Origin: Leuctra nigra
Lineage: Eukaryota; Arthropoda; Insecta; Plecoptera; Leuctridae
NCBI GenBank assembly: GCA_934045905.1
Contig: OW203769.1
Coordinates: 25,079,705-25,143,704, forward strand
Reading direction: 5' to 3'
Length of the DNA: 64,000 bases
Made by a program: the position numbers and the translations under genes. This document shows positions 1 through 10,089 of this stretch, piece by piece. The notes below the pieces were generated by a model. The model worked only from the letters and a program-made list of their open reading frames with translations, ran no database searches and was not told the origin of the DNA. The number at the start of each line of letters is the position of its first letter. Positions within the stretch are counted from its first letter, which is position 1.

Positions 1-481
1 AATTTTTGGGACGAAATATTGCTGTTTCATTTTTAAAAAATCGTAGAGACCGCCATTTTCACTCTACAGACTTGCGAGTGGGCTCGTTGTCTTCGTTATG
101 AATAGGCGAAGAGAGCATTAAGTTTCTTTTTGTCAATAACTTGATATCTAACCTGCCACCGACAGGCACCAATAAATGTGGGGTTTCTCAACGAAAATTC
201 CGATACCTACAACTTTATTATAAAAAAACTGCAATACAAATGCCGAAAATGGACTTTATTACTCCCTTCCCTAGATGTGTTTTGATTCTTCATGCCAAGT
301 TTCAGCTTGCTATGTTGTACGGTTATTTAGTTTCGATCTTTTCTGTGAATCGTCTTGAACCAGTTTGGATCGTCCCGGATTTTTTTTTGATTTTCAAAAA
401 TGGGTTGATTTCGCTAAATATTGGTCTCGGCTGACATCTAATTACAATATTTGCCCTGAAATTAAAAAGTCGTGCCCCCCT
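1..481. other. non-coding flank, probably intron of the synthetase gene
   Basis: No recognisable exon or RNA was seen here. The first recognisable synthetase exon starts at 712 with a split codon, so this stretch is probably intron belonging to the 5' part of that gene, which lies outside the window. Confidence 0.4.
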
Positions 482-604
482 GGGCCCGGATTCACAATGC
501 GTTTCCCAATAGTTTACCCCACTTTGGTGTATCTAATATAAACAGTGAAATAATGTGGTTTATTTTAATACCCCCCGGGGTATTTGCTATATGAATCTGG
601 GCCC
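482..604. mobile_element. short palindromic MITE with GGGCCC ends
   Basis: The two ends are inverted copies: GGGCCCGGATTCA at 482 and TGAATCTGGGCCC ending at 604. The inner part carries further imperfect pairing (TTTACCCCACT against the CCCCGGGGTA block). It has no coding capacity. Likely a small non-autonomous DNA transposon; a clear target duplication was not found. Confidence 0.5.
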
Positions 605-711
605 TGGAATCTCCTAGGCTCTATAGCAACGGGCACGGTCACCCATCCCAACTGGCTGCGTTCAATGAATTGTATCTAATATGTCAATGATATTAATGTA
701 TACTTTTCCAG

Positions 712-866
712 CTACTGTACAAGAAGTCCTACCAGCGGTATTACCGTTTTATCACATTTTCGGACTAAGTGGGATTATCATCAGTAAACTGTGTTTGGGA
801 TTTAAACTGGTGACGTTCCCAAGGTTCGATCCAGCGGCCTACTTACAAGCCCTCGTAAAGCACAAG
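712..866 (+). CDS. synthetase exon a (internal)
   Basis: The acceptor is the AG at 710-711 after a pyrimidine-rich tract and the donor GT is at 867-868. The exon opens with two bases completing a split codon and ends in phase 0. It encodes the FYHIFGLSG segment and the stretch ending LVKHK, in the N-terminal lobe of the adenylating domain. Confidence 0.85.
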
Positions 867-3800
867 GTATATTCACATAAAACGTACATAATAACAATCT
901 AAGAATCAATGTTTTTCAACCGTTATCAAATAATACATTGAATAATTTTTGGGTGTTTAAACTTGTCATTATATTAAAACTTTACTTTTCATTAAACACA
1001 ATAACAACATGTATTGAGCTAAAATATTGGTGGTTTAATAGATACTTCAATTCTTCTAAACTAATAGCCCCCCTGAATTTACATACAGCTCGAGATGCAT
1101 AAAGAGATGCATAAATTATGCACAAAAGATATTGAATTTCTAATACCAAGAATTAAATATTCAAAGCTAGAGATGCTCTAGTTATGTTGATTGATTGGTT
1201 GCTTTTCTATATATATGTGAATTTTTTGTCTACCGCACTTACCCAAAAACTCTTTTAGAAACAGGGTCATGTTTAAATAAACTAGGAAAACGCTCGGTGT
1301 AACGCGTTGATGAGCGAGCACCGACACGCACGACATCGCCAATCAAGCACGATCCATTCAATCAAAGATAACTAACTATTCATTATTTATTACCAATTTT
1401 CCTTGCAACTTTTCATAAACACTCTGGATCAATTAAATAACAGATTATTGTATTTATATTTTTCCATCAATCTCTTTGGACAGATATTCAAACACTTAAA
1501 ACAGAAATAAGTCTGTAAATTCTTGACCGATTGGGCTGGAAATGTGTAAAATATGATGCTATCTAGTCAAAACGTTGTTTTCATAACTGTGAAACACAAT
1601 CCATATCGTAAAATAAATTATTTTAGATAAGGTATACCTAAACCTATGTATATGAAATACCTACATTACATTTTGACTACATTATATATTATGTATTGCA
1701 ATATGATCCACTAATAAAAGAATCTGTCTTACATTGATATTGAGAATAGCCATCTATAAACTTTGCTTTGCTACATAGAGCAACCCAGAATGCAGTGGAA
1801 TTTCTGTTTTGAAATGTAATTTCTGACAGTTATTAAAACTATCAATAAGTGCATCTATGTTCTTGACTGGTAGGGCTGAAAATTTGTAAAATAAGAGACA
1901 ATGTTGGTCTGAACGACCATGCAAAATATGAGTTTGATTGATCAGATTAATCGAAGACCATTTGATAGGTCAAATGGGGGTGTGGCTACAGGCTATTATA
2001 CATTAAGCTTACAAGTGTCAATAAAATGTATTTTTCTTTTAAAATTCATTACAGATTACAGATTTGTAAAATAACACTTATAATGCTGATACCAATGGCC
2101 ATGCAAAATATGGTGATGATCGGTTAACCGATTCCAGCTTTATTGCACACAGAGTTGAGTTTCTTTCACATTGCCAAGCTTAGTATAGGTACAACTTTAA
2201 TCAAGATTCTGATAAAAGTAATAGATGGATCTTGCTGGAAATTAATAGCCTTCTGCAGTGGATAGTAATTAATCTTTTCTGAAAAAAATTGGCCAGATCC
2301 TTTACTTCGTTTACAACTTAATGCAAAAAGCACAAATACACACACACAAAAAAAAAGATTTGTGCCATAAGTTTCAAGTAGAGACACTCGCTCCGCTCGC
2401 TTGAAAATAAAAATCTAGTGGAGCGGTCGCTCCACCCAGCCAAGTCGTACTGTACACTCACAGTCACTCAACATACCGTAAAAGCTTATAAAAACTGAGG
2501 AGCAGACCAACCACTTTTACTGTAAGCAACAACATGGCATTTTCGGCCTACTAGATCACAAAATTGAAAAATCTCACATTGTTGCGAAATATCTCAATTT
2601 CGAGCTATGACCCACCCCACTCCATTAACTAAATTTGGGAACAATAGGTTATGCCATTTGCGTGCTAGAGGGCCGTGAAAACAGTGAAATTACACCCCTT
2701 TTAAAACCTATCTGATGATGATAATGATAATGATATCAGGAAACACCGCTATCACCGCCACAGCCTAAACGGCTTAGCCGATCGATCTGAAACATGTGCA
2801 CTTTTGGCGTCTGAGGTGCCTTTTTATAAATCCAACCGGTAGTCGCCATTTTGAAACCGGAAGTGACGTCATATCTCGAAAACGGCTAGACCGATCGGAA
2901 TGAAACTAGTGCCAAATGATTCAGACGGTCATCCATGTGGAATATCAATAGTCAAAATATACATTTATTATTACCGAAACCGGAAATGACGTAATAAAAA
3001 TGAAGAATATAAGAATTGAATCGCCTCTTACTACATAACTATATATGCAGAAGGCTTATAATGATATAACATTTATAGAAATAAATTCTAGGTAGCCGTT
3101 ATTTCAGCCGCCATTTTGAAAACCGGAAGTGATGCTATATCTCGAAAACGGCTGGACCTATTGGAACGATGCTTTCGCAATTCTTCATGGAATATCATTT
3201 CAAGCTTATATTTAGCACCAAACACAATTTTTCGTAGTAACCAATTCGGAAACGGCGTATTATTTTGGAGGAATTAGTCATTGTTGCTCCGATATGTGTT
3301 ACAAGTTGTGTAAATAAACTAAAAAAATGAGTGATATCCCCATAAAAAACACTCCGTGTAAAAATACCAGCCAAGTCTCTTCAACTTTAAAAAAATAGAA
3401 GAAATCTAAAAATTCAGCACTGAAACGTAGTGATATCAAAAAATGGGCAAGTCAAAACTTAATTTTTAAAACCAAAATATACTTGGCGCATCGTTTTTCA
3501 TATTATATAATTTAGGCACATTTAATTTCTGGCATATACTTCTATACTATTTATATACACGATGCGCCAAGTATATTTTGGTTTTAAAAATGAAGTTTTG
3601 ACTTGGCCCATTTTTTGATATCACTACGTTTCAGTGCTGAATTTTTAGATTTCTTCTATTTTTTTATAGTTGAAGAGACTTGGCTGGTATTTTTACACGG
3701 AGTGTTTTTTATGGGTATATATTACTGTTCTTAGTTGTATTTTTAACATATTGATCTAGAAATGTCATCTATTGTACGGTACAGGGTTTTCGAATCATTG

Positions 3801-6800
3801 GCAAATGGCAGGATGCAACACTTTAAATTAAATTTTGAACTGTGCCTACTCTGCTATAAAAAAGTAACATTTTAAACTATTTCACGTAGGTACCTTATAG
3901 GTACGTAACACAATAATTTCCTGGATATTACTCTTGGCTTTTCTGTGGATGTGTTTCTTTTATTTTTTATACAAAATATATGTGATAACAATATAAAATG
4001 AGTAGATTAATTCCTTACACAAAAATATATTTCGTAATAAGTAAACATTATCTTTATTGCAAACATAACAATATAATATCAGCTTAAAATATAATCACTT
4101 TAGTTACGTTTTATTTATTCAACCCTTACATTGTATACTTTTACCTTTTTTTAAATTATGTTTTATAAACGGACAATTTTGCTCAAAGAATCATAGCGTA
4201 TTTATTAATTTAATGTTACTCTTTATAAGACAGATACTACTATTAGTAATATGTTTCTCAGGTGTGTATGTAATGTGATAAATCCATTTCGGTTAGATGT
4301 GTTCTGGACATTTTAATTTTATCAGGCGTATTGCATTTTGGGTCAAATGTCGCAATGTCAAAACGCCGCCGCAATAAAAAAAAACGGTTTAATATGTTGA
4401 AGAATATTTATTTTAATAATAAATTTAATAATAATTATAAAAATAATTTTTTGCACGAACTATACGGTTATTACCTAAATAGTTGAGACAAGTATAACGT
4501 TAATTACATTATAACAAACCTTTGTCTTTGACTTGCTAAAGCACTAACCACTCATGTATTCATGTAATTGCCATCTTATATTTGTAGGCATCCATCTTGT
4601 TTCTGGTGCCGCCACTCGTCTTGTTCATGGCGGCCAACCCGGCAGTTACAAACGAACACCTAACCCACGTGACCACTGTTTTGAGTGGTGGTGCACCATT
4701 AGGTGGCAAAGACATCGAGAGATTCATGATGAAGGCACCGAGAAATGTGAAATTCGTCCAAGGTATTCATATTATAAGTAATTAATTTATAAATGTCTTC
4801 GCTCTTCTGTAGTTTTTCATTTTAGGGTCCGTCGTCCTCATTAGTGTAATCTTTTCGGATACTCTCACGTTGTTACGAAATATTTTAATTTTGAGCAATA
4901 TGGCTTACCTTACCCTATTATATTCAATTGTTAAGCGACACTAGGACATACCGTGTGCGAGCTAAAGTACCGTGAAAATCGTGTTTTTGTTCGGTTTTTT
5001 ATTAAATACCCAATCATAGTTGGATGGAGAAGTAAAAACCGGTAAACAGGCCACAGCCTAACGGCTGAACGAATTGATCCGAGATTTTTACCACATGTGC
5101 ACTTTTGGCGTGTGACCATTACATCATTTTCCGTCGCCATTAGCCTCGCTGCAGAACAGTGCGACGTTAAGCCCACGAAAAAAACATAAAAACCATCACA
5201 CCCCATGACCTTTTTGTGGTGCCATTTTGATACCAAAATATCGAAATACCTATTGAGCGTCACCGCGGTACTCTTATGGCACTTTCTTTGTGTGCTTTTT
5301 TATATATTTTTTTGTTCATAGCCCAGGCCAAGCCGCTTAATCAATCGTATTTAAAATTTGACACTGTAATCTATGAGGTCTCTGGTATCGTGTTTGGACA
5401 GGATCCTCTTGTGATTGGTTGTGATTGGTTCATCAATGCAACTGGCCTGTAACTCACACCATTTTGACCTATCAAATCGACATTGTTCACAGTTGTTGAG
5501 GCCGTCTTATAGTTTTAGGTTATAAATTTCATGGAAATCCGTTGATTGGTTAAAAATAAAATACTACTTGTGTGATTTTTTAAATTAATTTAACTAGAAC
5601 CGTTTGACCGATCAACTTAAAACTTTGCATGGTCATTGGGACCAACAATTTAGGTATTTTTACCAATTTTCAGACTGAAAATAATTTTCAATTTTTTTCA
5701 CATTTTAAGGACATATTTTATTCGATAATTTAGAAGAATTTGCAAGTTCATTCAAATATTTTTCAAATATTATATCAGTGCCATTTTGATGCTTTAGTTC
5801 CAACCATTGCAAAAAACATAAAAAAACATAACCATAACCTTGCAAAAACATATCAAATCGCATCTGCGAAGGCTCGCTCATCAACGCGTTACACAGAGCG
5901 TTTTCCTGGTAATAAATAAAGCAGTGCCTATCGCAATGTTTGGTGAAGGTATTCTAATGTAAGCTAACCTATTGATGGCTTGCAGCTTACGGTATGACTG
6001 AAGCGCCCCTGGTGACAGTTCTCGTGCCTGGATCCACGAAGTTCTCCTCCGTGGGGCAATGTGTGCCCAACACTGAAGCCAAGATCGTGTCTGTGGAGAC
6101 GGGAGATATCTTGGGCCAGGATGAGGTCGGCGAGGTCTGCATTAGAGGCCCACAGGTGAAATAGCGGTCACAAGATGTCTATTGGATATTTTTGTAGTAT
6201 CGGTATCACAAAACAATTCTTTGTAAAATATATCACTTCCGAAGTTTAATTCGTGCTTTTTTAAAATTAGATCGAGTTATGGTCTCAATCTTCATAATTT
6301 TTTGTGACTATTGTAAATCATTCCATACACAATCACTCAAAAAACTAAACGCTTCTCTATCTAGTTTCTGAGATGAACTGATTTTTACAAAAATTTCTGG
6401 TTGATAGATGGACATTTTCTTGGGGAAAAAGTTTAAAAAAAATATAGGTACGGTATTTAGCACAACACGGATTGGCTGGTGGTCAGGTTCCTTGACAATC
6501 AACCTTGTTATTATCAATGAAATCGAAGCTCACCGACTAGAGTTAGAGCTAATACCTTTACATAAGCACAGACATGGGATGATACAATCAAACCTTTATC
6601 AGACAAACCTTTTCTTTCGAGGTGTACCGTTTATTATTTGTTCGAGTGTACTCGTGTTTTTTTAAAAGGTAGAAACCAAAATCTAAATTAATTTCCTAAA
6701 GTTTTGTTCATTCTCAGAACATCAGACAATCATCAGGTTATCAATCAGACTGTCGGTTGGTTAATAACATTTAGTATACCTAATCATTCACAAGAAATAT

Positions 6801-8698
6801 TACGTCATACTTCTTATATATAGGGGAAGGTTGCCTAGGTTGGACCATTTTTCTTATTTTCTCATTTTTGGGGAGGGGTTAAGAGATAATGAGTTCATAA
6901 TAATTCAGCATATATACTGATATATTGGACGAATTTAGCGCCCAGTATTGTTTTTTTATCTAACATACTTGTTTCAGAAAAAAAAAAAAGTGTAAATTTG
7001 TTCCAAATTAGGAAACCGGTCTTCTAAATTGGACCAGTGGGTGCCTTATTTGGACCATCATTGTGTGAATACATATTTTTTGAAAACTGCAAGGAAAACA
7101 TTCGTTTACAATATTTTTTTATTTGCTCATTTGTATACCTAATGCATTATTAATTGACATAAAACACTGAAGTGAACATTATGTCGTCTTAGTAAGCCTT
7201 AATCAAAGTATGTAGCATTTGGAATAATTCATTTTGTTCATTAGGTAATTTGCCCATTGCTGACTGTAAAGTGCAAGATTTTAGGATAATTCATTAATGT
7301 AATGTAATTGAATTGAATTAACACGTAAAAAATACCAACAAATCTTATAACAACATTTACTTCTACTATATAAAAGTAGGGTTAGGTAGCGGTCCAATCA
7401 AGGAACCTCCTTGCGGTTCAATAAAGGCAACTCGCTACTTTTAGACATACATATTAAAAACAAACACCCACCATCAGTTAAAATAAATGAGTGAGCATTT
7501 ATAATGTGCCCATGTGATCACTTTACAATATAGTATTGTAGTTTTTATAATAAAACTTACCGTTTCTATCATGCTGTCTTACAAAATAGGAGGGGAAACC
7601 CTGTAAAAGTAGCTAGATTTCGTAAAATCGAGTTATTTGTCAAGTCGATCGATACATCGACTTGACAATCGATTGGCGCGTTGTTTTGACCTTGAGAATG
7701 CATCATATTCATAGAGGCTGCGTGTGCAACTACTAAGGCGGGAAATACGAGGGTGGTCCAATTAAGGCGCCGGTCCAATATCAGCAACTCTCCCCTATGA
7801 ATTTGGTGGTTTGGACGGCGGTGTCTTATGGTCTGCGTGTCCTATTAATAGCTACATTTTACAATAATTGTTGTCACCAGATAATGCTGGGGTATCACAA
7901 CAATCCCTCAGCAACGGAAAATATTCTGGACTCAGAAGGTTGGCTACATACCGGCGACGTTGGATTTTATGATCAAGATCTAGATTTATATATTGTAGAC
8001 CGGCTGAAGGAACTCATCAAAGTCAAAGGATTTCAGGTGCGTTGCAGATAAATATTGAAAATGTCTTCATTTTGAACTGCCATATTATTGAAAAGCATTG
8101 ATACCTACCGGCAATTGTATATCTAGCTGTTAAATTACAAGTAATAAGTAATGTTCCATTTCATTCTGAAATTTTTAAAATTACCCTTTTTCTTAGTTAA
8201 TAGAAAAATGTCAAAAATATATTATCCACATCGCCAAATTTTATTATCATTAGTAAAATGGGTTACATTACATGGTATCAAGATGAAATAATATTTAACT
8301 GTTACATTGTAAAATATAAATGTCTGATCATCAAGTAAATGCCGTGCTTAAAAGAGGTTGTCATTCTAACCAAGCAGGCAACCGATTAAAACACGCACTA
8401 TTTCTACCAGGTTGCTCCTGCCGAATTGGAAGCTGTGATCCGAACGCATCCTGGCGTCCTGGATGTAGCTGTGATCGGTATTCCTGATGAACGTAACGGT
8501 GAAGCACCCATTGCATTCGTCGTTCCTAAACCTTCTGCAACTCTAGCCACTCTACAAGCAGACATCGCCAAGTATGTCGCCGGCAAAGTAGCAGACTTCA
8601 AACACCTCACGGGGGGTGTTCGCATTGTGGATACCATTCCTAAGAATCCGTCCGGGAAGATTTTACGTAAGATACTACGAGAAGAGTTTAAGAAATAA
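712..8698 (+). CDS. 4-coumarate-CoA-ligase/luciferase-like acyl-CoA synthetase, 3' part (five exons, 5' end outside window)
   Basis: Joining 712-866, 4588-4762, 5986-6155, 7881-8036 and 8411-8698 gives 313 codons in one frame; each junction has AG/GT and matching phase. The family activates a carboxylic acid with ATP to an acyl-adenylate and transfers it to CoA. Visible core motifs in order: the FYHIFG segment, [17 protein letters not shown] (substrate/AMP site), [16 protein letters not shown] (the Asp binds the ribose), [18 protein letters not shown] (hinge to the C-terminal lobe) and NPSGKILR with the adenylation lysine. Family members are about 540 residues, so roughly the first 225, including the ATP-binding Ser/Thr/Gly-rich loop, lie upstream. 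The protein ends EEFKK, so the usual SKL-type peroxisome signal of many insect relatives is absent. Substrate cannot be read from the sequence; luciferase activity is not implied. Confidence 0.9.
1284..2160 (+). repeat. degenerate dispersed repeat, opposite orientation to that at 5400-5911
   Basis: The start, GGAAAACGCTCGGTGTAACG followed by CGTTGATGAGCGAGC, recurs in reverse complement near 5869-5911 and in degraded form at 23553. The body is built of degenerate modules with 'TTGACCG/TTGACTG...GGGCTGAAAATTTG' and 'ACGACCATGCAAAATATG' phrases (about 1523, 1863, 1912, 2098). No ORF. Edges are approximate. Confidence 0.45.
2415..3715 (-). mobile_element. composite element A: CTAG hairpin, CCGGAAGTG-module core, large foldback
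   Basis: It lies in an intron of the synthetase gene. The low-coordinate end is CTAG plus the perfect hairpin GTGGAGCG-GT-CGCTCCAC (2418-2435) followed by AGCCAAGTC. The core (2440-3337) carries spaced modules with CCGGAAGTGACGTCAT (about 2865), CCGGAAATGACGTAAT (about 2981) and CCGGAAGTGATG (about 3122), alternating with GACCGATCGGAATGAAA-type phrases. The high end is a foldback (3338-3715). A diverged inverted relative with the same order of parts lies at 31692-33985. No protein is encoded. Superfamily unknown; the CTAG-after-hairpin end resembles a Helitron 3' end, which is inference only. Confidence 0.6.
3338..3715. repeat. foldback of element A: two 157-bp arms
   Basis: The arm at 3338-3494 is nearly the exact reverse complement of 3559-3715, with about 64 bases between. 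The arms begin CCCATAAAAAACACTCCGTG, hold GCCAAGTCTCT and end ACTTGGCGCATCGT. The same landmarks occur in the 198-bp arms at 31692 and 32554, although the sequence between landmarks differs. Confidence 0.8.
3716..4587. other. AT-rich intron sequence, nothing recognised
   Basis: Remainder of the 3.7-kb intron (867-4587). It is AT-rich with no exon, tRNA or clear transposon end apart from the acceptor TTTGTAG just before 4588. Confidence 0.5.
4588..4762 (+). CDS. synthetase exon b
   Basis: The acceptor TTTGTAG ends at 4587 and the donor GT is at 4763. It reads [13 protein letters not shown]... then [14 protein letters not shown]... FVQ and leaves one base of a split codon, which exon c completes to Ala. 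SGGAPL is a conserved adenylating-enzyme core motif. Confidence 0.9.
5128..5190 (+). repeat. 3' tail fragment of a tRNA-derived SINE
   Basis: The stretch from CCGTCGCCATTAGCCTCGC to GTTAAGCCC, followed by an A-rich end, matches the 3' end of the fuller SINE at 57190-57474 almost base for base (near 57413-57470). The tRNA head is missing here, as expected for a 5'-truncated copy. Lies in the synthetase intron. Confidence 0.7.
5400..5911 (-). repeat. inverted partner of the repeat at 1284-2160
   Basis: The right end (CGCTCATCAACGCGTTACAC then GAGCGTTTTCC, 5876-5905) is the reverse complement of the start of the repeat at 1284. Inside are phrases such as TTTGCATGGTCATTGG (5624) that also mirror that copy. 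Edges approximate; no coding capacity. Confidence 0.45.
5986..6155 (+). CDS. synthetase exon c
   Basis: The acceptor GCTTGCAG ends at 5985 and the donor GT is at 6156. The first two bases complete an Ala codon, giving QAYGMTEAP across the junction, the signature of the AMP/substrate pocket. The exon ends GEVCIRGPQ in phase 0. Confidence 0.92.
6445..6650 (-). mobile_element. 210-bp-type Tc1/mariner-like MITE, degraded copy
   Basis: Read on the - strand, it starts TA-CACTCGAACAAATAATAAA and contains the shared core 'TTTCATTGATAATAACA ... GAACCTGACCA ... CAGCCAATC' found in the copies at 18657 and 34291. The far inverted repeat is shortened near 6445. Sits in the intron between exons c and d. 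Confidence 0.6.
6820..7798. mobile_element. about 1-kb element with imperfect ATAGGGG...TTGGACC inverted ends
   Basis: The left end reads ATAGGGGAAGGTTGCC then AGGTTGGACC. The right end, reverse complemented, reads ATAGGGGAGAGTTGCTGA then TATTGGACC. Extra TTGGACCA copies lie inside both ends (7032, 7052, 7395, 7755 regions). No transposase ORF is recognisable. It occupies over half of the intron before exon d. Target duplication not resolved. Confidence 0.5.
7881..8036 (+). CDS. synthetase exon d
   Basis: The acceptor TTGTCACCAG ends at 7880 and the donor GT is at 8037; both junctions are phase 0. It reads [14 protein letters not shown]..., then [12 protein letters not shown] and [13 protein letters not shown]: the ribose-binding Asp motif and the hinge to the C-terminal lobe. 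Confidence 0.92.
8411..8698 (+). CDS. synthetase last exon (C-terminal lobe)
   Basis: The acceptor TCTACCAG ends at 8410 and the stop TAA is at 8696-8698. It begins [16 protein letters not shown] and holds [18 protein letters not shown] and [19 protein letters not shown]. The Lys of PSGKIL is the conserved adenylation lysine. The terminal KK is not a type-1 peroxisomal signal. Confidence 0.93.
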   Translation, partial: VAPAELEAVIRTHPGVLDVAVIGIPDERNGEAPIAFVVPKPSATLATLQADIAKYVAGKVADFKHLTGGVRIVDTIPKNPSGKILRKILREEFKK

Positions 8699-8881
8699 GT
8701 TATTCGGAGGTCGGAATTTTTGTTGGGGTAGATTGTAGTGGCTAGGAAGTTAACCTAAGTTCTAAATTTTTTATTATTTAGGTATATTTTCTGTTTCTTT
8801 AAATATGTTGATTACGCTATTATTTCTAAGGTATACATCATTTTCTAATAAGGAAGTGAAGTGAAGTTTAGATTTTAGAAT

Positions 8882-8887
8882 AATAAA
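8882..8887 (+). terminator. polyadenylation signal AATAAA of the synthetase gene
   Basis: A perfect AATAAA lies 184 bases after the stop, followed about 20-40 bases later by GT/T-rich sequence suited to a cleavage site. Confidence 0.5.
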
Positions 8888-9003
8888 TATTTTATGAAAG
8901 TTGAGATGTTGTTGAAGAAAGATGTGGTATTATTTTTGTTGTGTGATGAATAGTTTTCAAGGAACGTATTTACAAAGTTTGGTTGATTGTAGCTGTCCAT
9001 GAA

Positions 9004-9407
9004 CAGGCGCGTAGGAACTACTTTCATCAAAAAAAGTACCGGAAGCGGCACCCGGAAGGGGGGTCTGGGGGCTTAGCCCCCCACCTGAAGGCGCCGCAGT
9101 GCGTTTTTTGGAATTTATACCAGTTAAAAGTGATTCTGGGGCTTTAAAATGCACAAACTGAAGCAAAAAAGCCTTCAATTGTTGCCCTGCAGGGCATTTT
9201 TTCGAATATAAACATTTAAAAAAATCGATTCTGTGATACTATACTGCTCAAATTACAACAAATAACTCCATATTTTGGCCCCGCAGGTATTTTTTTTTAT
9301 TTAAACAAATTTTAAAGTGATTTTTGGACATTAAACCTTAATTGTTTATGGCGAATTGGGGGGGGGGGGGGATAATCTCCCCATCCTCCCCCCTTCCTAC
9401 GCGCCTG
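9004..9407. mobile_element. hAT-type non-autonomous transposon with perfect 8-bp target duplication
   Basis: The ends are CAGGCGCGTAGGA at 9004 and TCCTACGCGCCTG ending at 9407. They are flanked on both sides by the identical octamer TCCATGAA (8996-9003 and 9408-9415). An 8-bp duplication and a CAG start fit the hAT superfamily. Inside are GC-rich palindromic bits (CTGGGGGCTTAGCCCCC), a G run near 9359 and 'TTAAAAGTGATTCT' repeats, but no transposase. A second copy is at 61703-62032. Confidence 0.85.
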
Positions 9408-9423
9408 TCCATGAAACACAATT

Positions 9424-9516
9424 TGACGTCACACGCCGAGTCGGGCCGTCTAGATAAAGTTAGCCAGAACCAGTTCTTTGCATCCCGTAACACAGGGAAC
9501 ACGGCGTGTGACGTAC
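9424..9516. repeat. small palindromic repeat with ACGTCACACGCCG ends
   Basis: ACGTCACACGCCG near 9425 is mirrored by CGGCGTGTGACGT near 9501-9513, about 60 bases apart. It looks like a small MITE remnant lying next to the hAT copy. Confidence 0.45.
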
Positions 9517-9890
9517 AGCTTGTTTTTGCAGAGGAGTGAAATGTCGAAAACTAGTAAATTAATTATGGGAAATGCATAAATTAAAAAAATATAATAAAAT
9601 TTCACATTGCTCTTTAAGGCTATTCTGTATATAAACAAAATATAATCTCAACATTCACCTATTGCCCATTATGTTTCTTGTAATTTTGGAACTTCGTTAT
9701 TTTGCTATAATTTCTATAATTAAAAACAGACGATCAGTTACTTGTAGCTATATTGGCAGCATACGTGTTTATTTTCTATTTCATAAAGAAAGGAGTTATT
9801 AAAAAAAACTTCGAGACTATTACACAATGAGTGATCGAAGTTGAGTTAATGCACTAAAAACACAATATACTCACGATGAGAACCTCATAC

Positions 9891-10035
9891 CTGTGATGAC
9901 TTTTTGAGCGAGCTAATCGAGCGTCTCCTTTTCGCTCTTTTGGCACGGACGGACCTATTGTTTTTCACCTCAGTATCGAAAGTATCAGTATCAAAAAGTT
10001 TTGATCTTTGACCTCTTTCCAGCATCCATATCATG
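9891..10035 (-). CDS. candidate internal exon, unidentified basic protein
   Basis: On the - strand an acceptor CTTGCAG (10042-10036) is followed by 145 bases open in one frame and then the donor CACAG|GTATGAGG (9890 downwards). The translation runs from MIWMLERGQRSKLF to a basic tail RAKRAKRRRSISSLKKSSQ, like a nuclear localisation or dibasic-cleavage region. Base composition is richer in G+C than its surroundings. No family is recognised and no partner exon was found nearby, so chance remains quite possible. Confidence 0.25.
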
Positions 10036-10089
10036 CTGCAAGCCCGCGTGAATATTTCTAAATGCAATTGTAAGCAATACAATTATGCC

